From Marmoricola endophyticus (GTDB lineage Bacteria; Actinomycetota; Actinomycetes; Propionibacteriales; Nocardioidaceae), in NCBI RefSeq assembly GCF_014644415.1, contig NZ_BMKQ01000001.1, forward strand, positions 1,292,861 to 1,356,860: 64,000 bases of DNA, written 5' to 3'. The notes beneath the pieces are model-generated. The model worked only from the letters and a program-made list of their open reading frames with translations, was not told the origin of the DNA and made no database searches. A program made the position numbers and the translations under genes. Positions 8,610-17,132 of this stretch are shown piece after piece; the stretch's first letter is position 1, and every line of letters starts with the position of its first letter.

Positions 8610-9416
8610 GTGCCCGAGCCGTCGTACGTCACCTGCACCGTCGCCGACCACATCGCCCACGTGCGGCTCGACCGCGCGGACAAGCTGAACGCGCTGACCC
8701 TGGACACGCTGCGCCAGCTCGCCCGGACCGCCCACGACCTGCGCCGCGACCGGCAGCTGCGCGCGGTTGTGCTCTCGGGTGAGGGCGAGGCGTTCAGCGC
8801 CGGGCTCGACTTCGGGGCCGTGGTGCGCGACCCGCTCGGGATCGTGACCTCGTTCCTGCCGCGGCCCTGGCGCGGCACGAACACCTTCCAGGAGGCCTGC
8901 TGGGCGTGGCGGCGCCTGCCGGTGCCGGTGGTCGCAGCCGTGCACGGTCACTGCCTGGGCGGCGGGCTGCAGCTCGCACTTGCGGCGGACTTCCGGATCG
9001 CCTCACCGGACTCGCAGTGGTCGGTGCTGGAGGCCAAGTGGGGGCTGATCCCGGACATGACCGGGATCCGCACCCTCGCCGAGCTGGTCGGCATCGACAC
9101 CGCCAAGCGGCTGACGATGACCGGACAGCTGCTCACCGGCACGCAGGCCGAGGCGAAGGGCCTGGTCACCGAGCTGGCTACCGACCCGCTGGCAGCGTCC
9201 TTCGACCTCGCCCACGAGCTGGCCCGCCGCTCCCCCGACGCGCTGGCCGCGGCCAAGCGGCTGTTCAACGGTCACTGGCGCTCGGGCGTACGACGGGTGC
9301 TCGCGGCCGAGCGGGTCGAGCAGGCCGCGCTGCTCGCCGCGGCCAACACCAAGGCCGCCCGGTCGGCGGCGTTCGGGCACAACGAGCCGGTCTTCGGGCC
9401 TCGCACCCGGGTCTAG
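8610..9416 (+). CDS. Enoyl-CoA hydratase/isomerase (crotonase) family protein
   Basis: 268 aa. Crotonase fold: first oxyanion-hole segment GEGEAFSAGLDFG, second VHGHCLGGGLQLALAADFRI, then SVLEAKWGLIPDMTG, where one catalytic acid (Glu of LEAKWG) is kept and the second position differs from classical hydratases (Asp of IPDMTG). It may therefore be an isomerase or a hydratase of atypical specificity. The frame is open from 8529, but homology begins at GTG 8610 (MPEPSYV). It precedes a convergent SRPBCC gene by 53 bp. Confidence 0.8.
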   Translation: MPEPSYVTCTVADHIAHVRLDRADKLNALTLDTLRQLARTAHDLRRDRQLRAVVLSGEGEAFSAGLDFGAVVRDPLGIVTSFLPRPWRGTNTFQEACWAWRRLPVPVVAAVHGHCLGGGLQLALAADFRIASPDSQWSVLEAKWGLIPDMTGIRTLAELVGIDTAKRLTMTGQLLTGTQAEAKGLVTELATDPLAASFDLAHELARRSPDALAAAKRLFNGHWRSGVRRVLAAERVEQAALLAAANTKAARSAAFGHNEPVFGPRTRV

Positions 9417-9469
9417 GCTGCGTCGCTCAGCCGCTGGCGCGCAGCAGGCCGTGGCTCGAGAACCGTGTC

Positions 9470-9901
9470 CTAGGAGACGCGCCGCGCCAGGCCGCGACGG
9501 CAGCCCCGCATCATCCAGGCGTGGTTGAGCCGCAGGGCCGGGCCGAGGACCCGTGCGGCCCGCGCGAGGCCCGGGCGGCACACCTCGACCTCCTGCCGGA
9601 AGTCGACGTGGGTGCCGGTCCCGGTGTCGGAGAGCTCAAAACGGCACCAGCCCTCGAGGTCACCCTCGAGCCGGACCCCGAGCACCCCGGCGTCCGGGTC
9701 CTCGCGCTCGGAGGTGAGCCAGAGGTCCAGGTCGAGCGGGGCGAGCGAGCGGCAGACCGCCCGGCCGGTGGTGTCGCTGACGAACGCGACCGCGCGGACC
9801 TGGGGCCACCAGGCGGGGTACCACGCGACGTCGCGGAGGACGTCGTACACCACGGGGCGCGCAGCGGTGACGTCCCAGGAGTGGGTGAAGCGGAAGCTCA
9901 T
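9470..9901 (-). CDS. SRPBCC (START-like) family protein
   Basis: 143 aa. The polyketide cyclase/dehydrase-like fold is suggested by the start MSFRFTHSWDV, the helix that follows, WYPAWWPQVRAV, and a long C-terminal helix. These helix-grip proteins bind hydrophobic ligands; no ligand can be assigned. The ATG at 9901 overlaps the TGA of the LOG-family gene by 4 nt (ATGA), so the two are probably translationally coupled. Confidence 0.75.
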   Translation of the reverse strand: MSFRFTHSWDVTAARPVVYDVLRDVAWYPAWWPQVRAVAFVSDTTGRAVCRSLAPLDLDLWLTSEREDPDAGVLGVRLEGDLEGWCRFELSDTGTGTHVDFRQEVEVCRPGLARAARVLGPALRLNHAWMMRGCRRGLARRVS

Positions 9902-10491
9902 GCCTCGGTGCGGTCCGCCCACTTCGAGGTGCGCGGCGGCTCCCAGTCCTCGAAGCGGTCCAGCAGCCGGTCGGCGTCCTCGTCCACGAGAAGCATGTCG
10001 GCGTGGTCGCGGGACAGGAACCCGGCGGCGACGGCGTGGTCGAGGAACGCCACGAGCGGCGCCCAGTAGCCGGCGACGTCGAGCAGGCCGATCGGCTTGT
10101 CGTGGATGCCGAGCTGCAGCCAGGTGAAGGTCTCGAACAGCTCCTCCAGCGTGCCCGAGCCACCCGGCAGCACGACGAACGCGTCGGAGCGGTCCATCAT
10201 CTCGAGCTTGCGCTCGTGCATCGACCCGACGACGGCGAGCTCGGTCAGACCGGTGTGGCCGACCTCCTTGTCCTGCAGGCTCTGCGGGATCACGCCGACG
10301 ACCTCGGCGCCGGCGGCGAGCGCGGCGTCGGCCAGCGTGCCCATCGTGCCGACGGACGCGCCGCCGTAGACCAGGCCGAGGCCGCGAGCGGCCAGCCGGG
10401 CCGCGAGGTGCTCGGCGGCGGCGACGTACGCCGGGTCGTTGCCGGGGCTGGAGCCGAGGTAGACGCAGATGCGTTGCGAGGTCCCCTTCAC
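9898..10491 (-). CDS. LOG-family phosphoribohydrolase (TIGR00730-like)
   Basis: 197 aa. Rossmann-like fold with the signature PGGSGTLEE and upstream VYGGASVGTMG, diagnostic of Lonely Guy proteins and related lysine-decarboxylase-like proteins. Family members hydrolyse cytokinin nucleotide monophosphates or AMP to the base and ribose 5-phosphate. In M. tuberculosis a LOG protein makes cytokinins; here a nucleotide-catabolic role would fit the neighbouring nucleoside genes (inference). GTG start with TAACCT at 6 nt and no Shine-Dalgarno sequence; the gene is divergent from phospho-sugar mutase by 26 bp. Confidence 0.87.
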   Translation of the reverse strand: MKGTSQRICVYLGSSPGNDPAYVAAAEHLAARLAARGLGLVYGGASVGTMGTLADAALAAGAEVVGVIPQSLQDKEVGHTGLTELAVVGSMHERKLEMMDRSDAFVVLPGGSGTLEELFETFTWLQLGIHDKPIGLLDVAGYWAPLVAFLDHAVAAGFLSRDHADMLLVDEDADRLLDRFEDWEPPRTSKWADRTEA

Positions 10492-10497
10492 GCGACC

Positions 10498-10503
10498 AGG
10501 TTA
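10498..10503 (-). promoter_or_regulatory. Leaderless -10 element of the LOG gene
   Basis: Minus-strand TAACCT, 6 nt before the GTG start at 10491. One base pair away from the opposing -10 of the phospho-sugar mutase gene. Confidence 0.5.
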
Positions 10504-10504
10504 G

Positions 10505-10510
10505 TAACGT
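10505..10510 (+). promoter_or_regulatory. Leaderless -10 element of the phospho-sugar mutase gene
   Basis: TAACGT, 7 nt before the GTG at 10518. It supports 10518 over the alternative GTG at 10509, which would lie inside the hexamer. Confidence 0.45.
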
Positions 10511-10517
10511 GCCCTCG

Positions 10518-12167
10518 GTGAGCGATCTGCAGGACCGGGCGAGCGCCTGGCTGGCCGAGGACCCCGATCCGGCGACCCGTGAGGAGCTCGCGGACCTGCT
10601 GGCCCGCGCGGACGACCCGGACGTCGCTGCCGACCTCGAGGACCGCTTCGACGGCACGCTGGAGTTCGGCACCGCCGGTCTGCGAGGCCGGCTGGGGGCC
10701 GGGCCGAACCGGATGAACCGGGTCGTGGTGCTGCGCGCGGCGGCCGGCCTGGCGGCGTACCTCCGCGACACCGGCGCCCAGGGCCCCGTCGTCATCGGGT
10801 ACGACGCCCGCCACAACTCGGAGGTCTTCGCCCGCGACACCGCCGAGGTGATGGCCGGTGCGGGCCTCACCCCGCTGCTGCTCCCCCGCCCGCTGCCGAC
10901 ACCGGTCCTGGCGTACGCGATCCGCGACCTCGGCTGCGCGGCCGGGGTGATGGTGACGGCGAGCCACAACCCGCCGCAGGACAACGGCTACAAGGTCTAC
11001 CTCGGCGACGGCAGCCAGATCGTGCCGCCGGCCGACGCCGAGATCGCGTCCCGGATCGCCGCGGTCGGCGCGCTGGCCGACGTGCCGCGCGGGTCCGACG
11101 CCGAGGTGCTCGGCGACGACCTGCTGGAGCGCTACGAGAGCGTCGTCGCCGGGCTGGTCGGCGACGGACCCCGCGACCTCTCGCTCGTCTACACGCCGAT
11201 GCACGGGGTCGGCGGGGACGTCGCGACGAGCGTGCTGCAGCGAGCGGGGTTCGCCGCACCGCACGTGGTGCCCGAGCAGGCGGACCCCGACCCGGACTTC
11301 CCCACCGTCGCCTTCCCCAACCCCGAGGAGCCGGGGGCGATGGACCTGGCCCTCGCCCTGGCCGCCGAGGTCGGCGCCGACCTCGTGGTCGCCAACGACC
11401 CGGACGCCGACCGGTGCGCCGTCGCGGTGCCCGTCGAGGGCCAGGGCTGGCGGACCCTGCGCGGCGACGAGGTGGGCGCACTGCTGGCCCACAGCCTGCT
11501 GTGGTCCGGCCGCACGGGGGTGTACGCCGCCTCGATCGTCTCCTCCTCGCTGCTCGGGAAGATGGCGTCCGCCGCCGGCCAGCCCCACGCCGAGACGCTG
11601 ACCGGGTTCAAGTGGATCGGGCGGGTCGACGGCCTCGCGTACGGGTACGAGGAGGCGCTCGGCTACTGCGTCGACCCCGCGCACGTGCGCGACAAGGACG
11701 GCGTCTCCGCGATGCTGCTGGTCTGCGAGATGGCGGCCGGGCTGAAGGCCCGCGGCGAGACCCTGCTCGACGTGCTCGACCGGCTCGCGACCCTGCACGG
11801 GCTGCACGCGACGGACCAGCTCAGCGTGCGGTTCGACGACCTGTCGGCGATCCCCGCGACGATGGACCGGCTGCGCTCGGACCCGCCGTCCTCGCTGGGC
11901 GGGCTGGACGTCCTCGCGGTGGACGACCTCGCCGAGGGCTCCGCGGACCTGCCGCCCACCGACGGGCTGCGGTTCGCGATGTCGCAGTCGGCGCGGGTGG
12001 TCGTGCGCCCGTCGGGGACCGAGCCGAAGGTGAAGTGCTACCTCGAGGTCGTCGTCCCGGTCGAGGAGACCACCGAGAACGACCAGCCCGTCGCCGCCGC
12101 ACGCATCGTCGCCGCCCAGCGCCTCGACGCGATCAAGGCCGACCTCAAGGCCGCCGCCGGGCTGTAG
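10518..12167 (+). CDS. pmmB: Phospho-sugar mutase (alpha-D-phosphohexomutase family)
   Basis: 549 aa with the four-domain phosphohexomutase layout. The phosphoserine loop is TASHNPPQDNGYKVY (around residue 155), the metal loop is NDPDADRC (around 295), the sugar loop is GYEEALGY, and the C-terminal phosphate loop is RPSGTEPK. It interconverts 1- and 6-phosphates (or 1- and 5-phosphates) of sugars. It resembles M. tuberculosis PmmB (Rv3308), which also neighbours purine nucleoside phosphorylase. Next to nucleoside genes it could act as a phosphopentomutase linking punA/deoA to deoC; this is inference. Confidence 0.87.
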   Translation: MSDLQDRASAWLAEDPDPATREELADLLARADDPDVAADLEDRFDGTLEFGTAGLRGRLGAGPNRMNRVVVLRAAAGLAAYLRDTGAQGPVVIGYDARHNSEVFARDTAEVMAGAGLTPLLLPRPLPTPVLAYAIRDLGCAAGVMVTASHNPPQDNGYKVYLGDGSQIVPPADAEIASRIAAVGALADVPRGSDAEVLGDDLLERYESVVAGLVGDGPRDLSLVYTPMHGVGGDVATSVLQRAGFAAPHVVPEQADPDPDFPTVAFPNPEEPGAMDLALALAAEVGADLVVANDPDADRCAVAVPVEGQGWRTLRGDEVGALLAHSLLWSGRTGVYAASIVSSSLLGKMASAAGQPHAETLTGFKWIGRVDGLAYGYEEALGYCVDPAHVRDKDGVSAMLLVCEMAAGLKARGETLLDVLDRLATLHGLHATDQLSVRFDDLSAIPATMDRLRSDPPSSLGGLDVLAVDDLAEGSADLPPTDGLRFAMSQSARVVVRPSGTEPKVKCYLEVVVPVEETTENDQPVAAARIVAAQRLDAIKADLKAAAGL

Positions 12168-12177
12168 CGGGCCGCGG

Positions 12178-12825
12178 CTACAGCGCGAGCGTCACCACGA
12201 GGGCGACGACGAGCACTGCCGCGGGGACGACGTCGAGCAGCGCCCACTCGCGTCGTACGGCGGGGGCCTCCTGGCCGGCGCGGGCGTCGCGCACCTGGAG
12301 CACGGCGCGGGCGACGGTGTCCTCGAGCAGGTCGGCGGTCTCGGTGGACTTCGGCGTGCTGCTGCCACCGGGGACCCCGATCCCGTTGCCGCCGAGGAAC
12401 CGGCCGCCCCAGGCGCCGGGGGTCGGCACGACACCCTCCGCGGACGGGCGGACCATCTGTCGCATCGTCCGTCCGACACCGACGCCGGTGTAGGCCCGCT
12501 CCTCGGTGGACACCTTCGTCACCGAGCGCACCGTCACGTAGCGGACCCGCTGCAGCGGCACGTGCACCGTGCTCAGCGGGTTGACCAGGACGAGCGCGTC
12601 GGCGGCGATGCTCACCCGCGGGCGCAGCAGGTACGCGTGCACCAGCACCGCGACGACCAGCAGCACCAGCACACCGCGGACGGTGGCGAGGCCGGAGGTC
12701 TCGACCACGACGACGTACACCCCGACGGCGACCAGCAGCAGCCCGAACCAGCCGGTGACCGTGCCCGACGTCGGTGGGAAATCGACGTCGCCGACCACGG
12801 AGCGGCGGTCGTCGGGTGTGGGCAC
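12178..12825 (-). CDS. PH domain-containing membrane protein
   Basis: 215 aa. Two hydrophobic helices near residues 23-60 (GLLLVAVGVYVVVV and VLVLLVVAVLVHAYL), then a bacterial PH-like domain beginning RPRVSIAADALVLVNPLSTVHV (split here), and a C-terminal membrane segment (VVPAAVLVVALVVTLAL). Function unknown; similar actinobacterial proteins are annotated as PH domain-containing. GTG start with TAGCCT at 7 nt. Convergent with the mutase gene, ending 11 bp from it. Confidence 0.7.
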   Translation of the reverse strand: MPTPDDRRSVVGDVDFPPTSGTVTGWFGLLLVAVGVYVVVVETSGLATVRGVLVLLVVAVLVHAYLLRPRVSIAADALVLVNPLSTVHVPLQRVRYVTVRSVTKVSTEERAYTGVGVGRTMRQMVRPSAEGVVPTPGAWGGRFLGGNGIGVPGGSSTPKSTETADLLEDTVARAVLQVRDARAGQEAPAVRREWALLDVVPAAVLVVALVVTLAL

Positions 12826-12832
12826 GCGCCCC

Positions 12833-12838
12833 AGGCTA
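12833..12838 (-). promoter_or_regulatory. Leaderless -10 element of the PH-domain gene
   Basis: Minus-strand TAGCCT, 7 nt before the GTG start at 12825; the same hexamer and spacing as the siderophore-interacting gene. Confidence 0.5.
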
Positions 12839-12849
12839 CGGGGCCGACG

Positions 12850-14499
12850 TCAGGGCACCATCCAGCCGAGCACCGGCGTCGACTGCAGCCCGACGATCAC
12901 GCACATGAGGACCAGCATCAGCAGGCTCCAGCCGATCACCTTGCGGAAGATCTCGCCCTCCTGCCCGGACATCCCGACGGCGGCGGCCGCGATGGCGAGG
13001 TTCTGCGGGCTCACCATCTTCCCCAGCACGCCGCCCGAGGAGTTCGCCGCCGACATCAGCACCGGGTCCAGGCCCGCCTTGGCGGCGGCCTGGACCTGCA
13101 GCGCTCCGAACAGCGAGTTCGACGAGGTGTCCGAGCCGGTGACCGCGGTCCCGATCCAGCCCAGGATCGGAGAGAGGATCGCGAACGCGCCGCCGGTCCC
13201 GGCGAGCCACACCCCGAGGGACGCGGTCTGCCCGGACAGGTTCATCACGTACGCCAGGCCGAGCACCGCCATGACCGTGATGACGGCGGCGCGCAGCTCG
13301 ACGTAGGTGGAGGCGTACGTCGCGGCCACCTTCCCCCACGGGAGCCTGAGGATCGCGACACTGATCAGCCCCGCGATCACGAGCAGGGTGCCGGCGGCCC
13401 CGAGCCAGTTCAGCTTGAACGTCGTGGCCACCGGGTCGCCGGCGGCGTTGGCGATGTCGAGTCCCGGCCAGTCGAAGACGTACGTGAACGGCTCCTTCGC
13501 CAGCAGGTCCGTGACCGCCGGGATCGCGGTGACGGAGAAGATCACGATGATCACGACGTACGGCGCGTACGCCTTCAGCACGTCGGCGCGCGAGTCGTGC
13601 TCGGCCACCTCCTCGGTCACCGGCCGGTCCGCCGCCACCGTCTCCGCCGGAGACCAGACCCGCACCAGCAGCACCAGCGCCCCCGCGGCCAGCAGCGAGG
13701 CGACGATGTCGGTCAGCTGGACCGAGAGGTAGTTGGCGGTGGCGAACTGCGCGAGTGCGAACACGACGCCGCAGACCAGCCCCGGCAACCACGCCTGCCG
13801 GAGCCCGCGGCGCCCGTCGATGATGAAGATCAGGATCAGCGGCACGATCAGCGCCAGGATCGGCGTCTGGCGGCCCACCATCGACCCCAGCGTCCCGAGC
13901 GCGTTCGCGTCGGAGAGCCGCGGGTCGTCGGAGACCCCGGCGACGATCGGGGCGAGCGTGACGACCGGGATGCCGATCGCGCCGAAGGCCACCGGTGCCG
14001 TGTTGGCGACGAGGGCGACCACCGCGGACTTCAGCGGTGCGAAGCCGAGCGCCATCAGCATCACGGTGCAGATCGCGACCGGTGTGCCGAAGCCGGCGAG
14101 CGCCTCCAGCAGCGCACCGAAGCAGAAGGCGATGATCACGCCCTGGATCCGCTGGTCCGGGCTGACCCGCTCGAAGGAGCGGCGCAGCACCGCGAAGTGG
14201 CCCGAGGCGACGGTGAGGTTGTAGATCCACACCGCGTTGAGCACGATCCACATGATCGGGAAGAAGCCGAACAGCGCCCCGTCGAGCCCGGCGCTGATGC
14301 TCTGCCCCACGGGCATCCCGAACAGCACGACCGCCACCACCAGCGCGGCCAGCAGCGAGACCAGCCCGGAGACCCAGGCCCGGATCTTGAGCCCGCCGAG
14401 CATCACGAACAGCACGGCGAGCGGGATGAGCGCGCACAGGGCGCTGAGGGTGAGCGAGCCGCCGACGGCCTCGGGGTCCTGGGTGAACATGTCGAACAT
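12850..14499 (-). CDS. glcA: L-lactate permease family transporter, probable glycolate permease
   Basis: 549 aa, about 13-14 membrane segments. LctP-family motifs include PIMWIVLNAVWIYN, ALAGFGTPVAI and ILGWIGTAVTGSDTSSN. E. coli GlcA belongs to the same family and closes the glcDEFGBA operon. Here the gene is the last of a glcB-glcG-glcD-glcE-glcF run, so glycolate (and probably lactate) uptake is the best inference. Its Shine-Dalgarno GAGGAGAGG overlaps the TGA of glcF (TGAGGAGAGGCCATG), indicating coupled translation. Confidence 0.85.
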   Translation of the reverse strand: MFDMFTQDPEAVGGSLTLSALCALIPLAVLFVMLGGLKIRAWVSGLVSLLAALVVAVVLFGMPVGQSISAGLDGALFGFFPIMWIVLNAVWIYNLTVASGHFAVLRRSFERVSPDQRIQGVIIAFCFGALLEALAGFGTPVAICTVMLMALGFAPLKSAVVALVANTAPVAFGAIGIPVVTLAPIVAGVSDDPRLSDANALGTLGSMVGRQTPILALIVPLILIFIIDGRRGLRQAWLPGLVCGVVFALAQFATANYLSVQLTDIVASLLAAGALVLLVRVWSPAETVAADRPVTEEVAEHDSRADVLKAYAPYVVIIVIFSVTAIPAVTDLLAKEPFTYVFDWPGLDIANAAGDPVATTFKLNWLGAAGTLLVIAGLISVAILRLPWGKVAATYASTYVELRAAVITVMAVLGLAYVMNLSGQTASLGVWLAGTGGAFAILSPILGWIGTAVTGSDTSSNSLFGALQVQAAAKAGLDPVLMSAANSSGGVLGKMVSPQNLAIAAAAVGMSGQEGEIFRKVIGWSLLMLVLMCVIVGLQSTPVLGWMVP

Positions 14500-14508
14500 G
14501 GCCTCTCC

Positions 14509-15900
14509 TCAGGCTCTCAGCGTCTCGGCCGACAGGCCGCGGATCGAGGCGTCGAGCACCTCGACGGTGTGCGCCATCCCCATCGGGTGACCGGACCGCT
14601 CCACCGACGAGCGCACCTGCATGAGGCAGCCCGGGTTGGCCGTCACCAGCACCTCGGCGCCGGTGGCGACGATGTTCTCCGCCTTGCGGTCGCCGAGCTC
14701 CTGGGCCGGGCCGGGGTGGAGGATGTTGTAGATCCCCGCCGAGCCGCAGCACAGCTCGCCCTGCGGGATCTCGCGCAGCTCCAGCCCGGGGATGGCGCGC
14801 AGCAGCCGCCTGGGCTGCTCGCGCACGCCCTGGGCGTGAGCCAGGTGGCAGGCGTCGTGGTACGCGACCGAGACCGGCAGCGGGTGCCGCGGCGCGACGG
14901 TCCCCAGCTCGTCGAGGATCTCGGCGACGTCGCGGACGCGGGACGCGAAGTCGGCGGCCCGGTCGGCGTACGCCGGGTCGTCGGCGAGGAGGTCGGCGTA
15001 CTCCTTCATCGTCGAGCCGCAGCCGGCCGAGTTCACCACGACGTGCTCGACGCCGGCTCCTTCGAAGGTGTCGATCAGGGCGCGGGCGTACGCCTGTCCC
15101 TCCGGCTCGCGGCCGTTGTGCACCGAGAGCGCACCGCAGCAGGCCTGCGCCTGCGGCACGACGACGTCGCAGCCCTCCGCCTGCAGCACCCGTGCGGTGG
15201 CGGCGTTGACGCCGGGGAAGAACGCGCCCTGGACGCAGCCCACCAGCAGCCCCACCGTGGCCCGCCGCTCACCGGTCGCGCGGATGTGCGGGGGCAGCGG
15301 CAGCGGCTTCGTCAGGCGCGGCGCGAGCCCCTCCATCGCGGCCAGCTGCGGGGAGACACGTTCCAGCAGGCCAGTGCGTCGCATCGCGCGGTCCAGGCCC
15401 GTGGCCTGCAGCAGCCGCAGCGGACCGCGCAGCAGCCGCAGCCGGCGCGGGTGCGGGAAGATCTCGAAGATCAGCCGGCGCAGCGCCCGGTCGGCGAGAC
15501 CGCGGTCGTGGACCCGCTCGACCTGGGCGCGGGTCTGCTCGATGAGGCGGTCGTACTGCACCCCCGACGGACAGGCCGTCACGCACGCCATGCAGCCCAG
15601 GCAGGCGTCGAAGTGGCCGACCACCTCGGGGGTCAGCGGCTCGCCCTCCAGGCCCTGCTTCATCAGGTCGATCCGCCCGCGCGGGGAGTCCATCTCCTCC
15701 CCCCAGAGGACGTACGTCGGGCACGTCGGCAGGCAGAAGCCGCAGTGCACGCAGTCCCCGATCAGGGCCGCGTCCGGTGGGTGGTGCTCGTCGAAGGAAC
15801 CGGCCGCGCCGGTCGGTGCCGGGGCGGCGTACGCGTCCAGCACCGAGCCCGTCTCGCCCACGTCGCCGGCCCTGTCGCCCGGCTGCTGGTCGGTGGTCAT
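14509..15900 (-). CDS. glcF: Glycolate oxidase iron-sulfur subunit
   Basis: 463 aa. Two [4Fe-4S] ferredoxin motifs (CVHCGFCLPTCPTY around residue 50 and CLGCMACVTACPSG around 100) are followed by two CCG-type domains (CCGALS and CCGSAGIYN). GlcF passes electrons from the flavin subunits to the quinone pool. ATG 15900 is chosen because it overlaps the TGA of glcE by one base (TGATG). The open frame extends beyond it without homology. Confidence 0.88.
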   Translation of the reverse strand: MTTDQQPGDRAGDVGETGSVLDAYAAPAPTGAAGSFDEHHPPDAALIGDCVHCGFCLPTCPTYVLWGEEMDSPRGRIDLMKQGLEGEPLTPEVVGHFDACLGCMACVTACPSGVQYDRLIEQTRAQVERVHDRGLADRALRRLIFEIFPHPRRLRLLRGPLRLLQATGLDRAMRRTGLLERVSPQLAAMEGLAPRLTKPLPLPPHIRATGERRATVGLLVGCVQGAFFPGVNAATARVLQAEGCDVVVPQAQACCGALSVHNGREPEGQAYARALIDTFEGAGVEHVVVNSAGCGSTMKEYADLLADDPAYADRAADFASRVRDVAEILDELGTVAPRHPLPVSVAYHDACHLAHAQGVREQPRRLLRAIPGLELREIPQGELCCGSAGIYNILHPGPAQELGDRKAENIVATGAEVLVTANPGCLMQVRSSVERSGHPMGMAHTVEVLDASIRGLSAETLRA

Positions 15901-17132
15901 CAGATCCCTCCCACGAATCGGCCCGGCGCCAGCCGGTGCTCGGGGTCGAAGCGGTCCTTGACCCGGCGCATCAGGTCCAGGCCCGCGTCCCCACCGGGCA
16001 CCGGTCCCCACACGTCGACGACCTGCTTGACCTCGGCGGGCGCGTCGACGACGACGGCCGAACCGCCGAGGAGCGTGCAGGTCGCGCGCAGCCGCTCGAC
16101 CGCGACCGCGACGTCGGCGGCGGGCGCGGGCGGCAGCGCGGCGTACAGGACGCCGGTCCCCGCCGAGCCGCGCACCCGGGCCCCCACCCCGTGGGCGGCG
16201 CCGAGCAGCTCGCCGACCCCGGAGAGCAGGCAGGTGAGCTTGAGACCGGTCTCCCCCGGTGCCCACGGGTACGTCGGGTCCGGCTCCGCGTCCAGGTCGG
16301 CGGCCGTGGGGCCGAGCAGCTCGCGCGTGGCCGCGCAACGCTGGACGACGCCGGCCTCACGGCCACCCAGGAGCACGGCCACGCGGAAGCCTCCGCCGTC
16401 GGTCGTCTCGACCTCCACCGCGTGCGGGACGACCTGCGCGTGCACGACCCGGTGCACGACCTCGTGCGCCCGCACCGCGTCGGGTACGTCCACCGCGACC
16501 CACCGGCGCGCCTCGGGCACCGGGTGCAGCCGGAACACGGCCTCGGTGACCACGCCGAGGGTGCCGTACGACCCGATCAGCAGCTTGCCGAGGTCGTAGC
16601 CCGCGACGTTCTTCACCACGCGACCGCCGGCGTGGGCGACCACGCCGTCGGCGCGCACGACGGTGACGCCGATCAGCAGGTCGCGCACGGTGCCGACCAG
16701 CATCCGCTGCGGCCCGGAGGTGTGCGCGGCCAGCGTGCCGCCCATGCTCGCGCCCGGGACGGTGTCGTCGACCACCAGCCGCTGGCCGGCCGTGGCGACC
16801 TGCGCCTGCACGTCCTCGAGCCGGGCTCCGGCCTGGGTCTCGACGATCAGGTCGCCCGCGGCGTGGTCGAGCACCGCGTCCATCGCGGCGAGGTCGACGA
16901 CGACGTCGGCCGCGCTGGGTGGCCGGCCCCAGGTCTGCTTCGTCCCTCGTCCGCGGGGCACGACGCTCAGCCCGTGCGCGGCTGCCGCGCGCATCACCTC
17001 GGCCACCTCGTCGGTGGACGCGGGCCGTGCGACGAGACCGGCGGGGGTGCCGTCGACCGCGTCGCCGGGGCCGGCCGGGGTCACCGGGCAGGCCGATCCC
17101 AGCGCCGACTCCGCGGCCTGCGTCACCGTCAT
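15900..17132 (-). CDS. glcE: Glycolate oxidase FAD-binding subunit
   Basis: 410 aa. FAD-binding PCMH-type domain with VVPRGRGTKQTWG, the VDDTVPGASMGGTLA segment, GRVVKNVAGYDLGKLLIGSY and GTLGVVTEAVF; the C-terminus DRFDPEHRLAPGRFVGGI is the standard end of GlcE. It forms the oxidase with GlcD and GlcF. ATG 17132 overlaps the TGA of glcD by one base. Much longer overlapping frames in this region are shadows of the high GC content. Confidence 0.87.
   Translation of the reverse strand: MTVTQAAESALGSACPVTPAGPGDAVDGTPAGLVARPASTDEVAEVMRAAAAHGLSVVPRGRGTKQTWGRPPSAADVVVDLAAMDAVLDHAAGDLIVETQAGARLEDVQAQVATAGQRLVVDDTVPGASMGGTLAAHTSGPQRMLVGTVRDLLIGVTVVRADGVVAHAGGRVVKNVAGYDLGKLLIGSYGTLGVVTEAVFRLHPVPEARRWVAVDVPDAVRAHEVVHRVVHAQVVPHAVEVETTDGGGFRVAVLLGGREAGVVQRCAATRELLGPTAADLDAEPDPTYPWAPGETGLKLTCLLSGVGELLGAAHGVGARVRGSAGTGVLYAALPPAPAADVAVAVERLRATCTLLGGSAVVVDAPAEVKQVVDVWGPVPGGDAGLDLMRRVKDRFDPEHRLAPGRFVGGI

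Noticed and set aside
4764-8951. Minus-strand open frame of 1395 codons
   Set aside because: It runs antisense through the permease, punA, aldo/keto reductase and crotonase genes, all with clear homology and correct motifs. Its translation is a low-complexity Arg/Gly/Asp-rich product typical of GC-rich shadow frames.
12562-16599. Plus-strand open frame of 1345 codons
   Set aside because: Antisense to the glycolate permease, glcF and part of glcE; composition is His/Arg/Gln/Asp-rich with no recognisable domain, and the opposite-strand genes are well supported.
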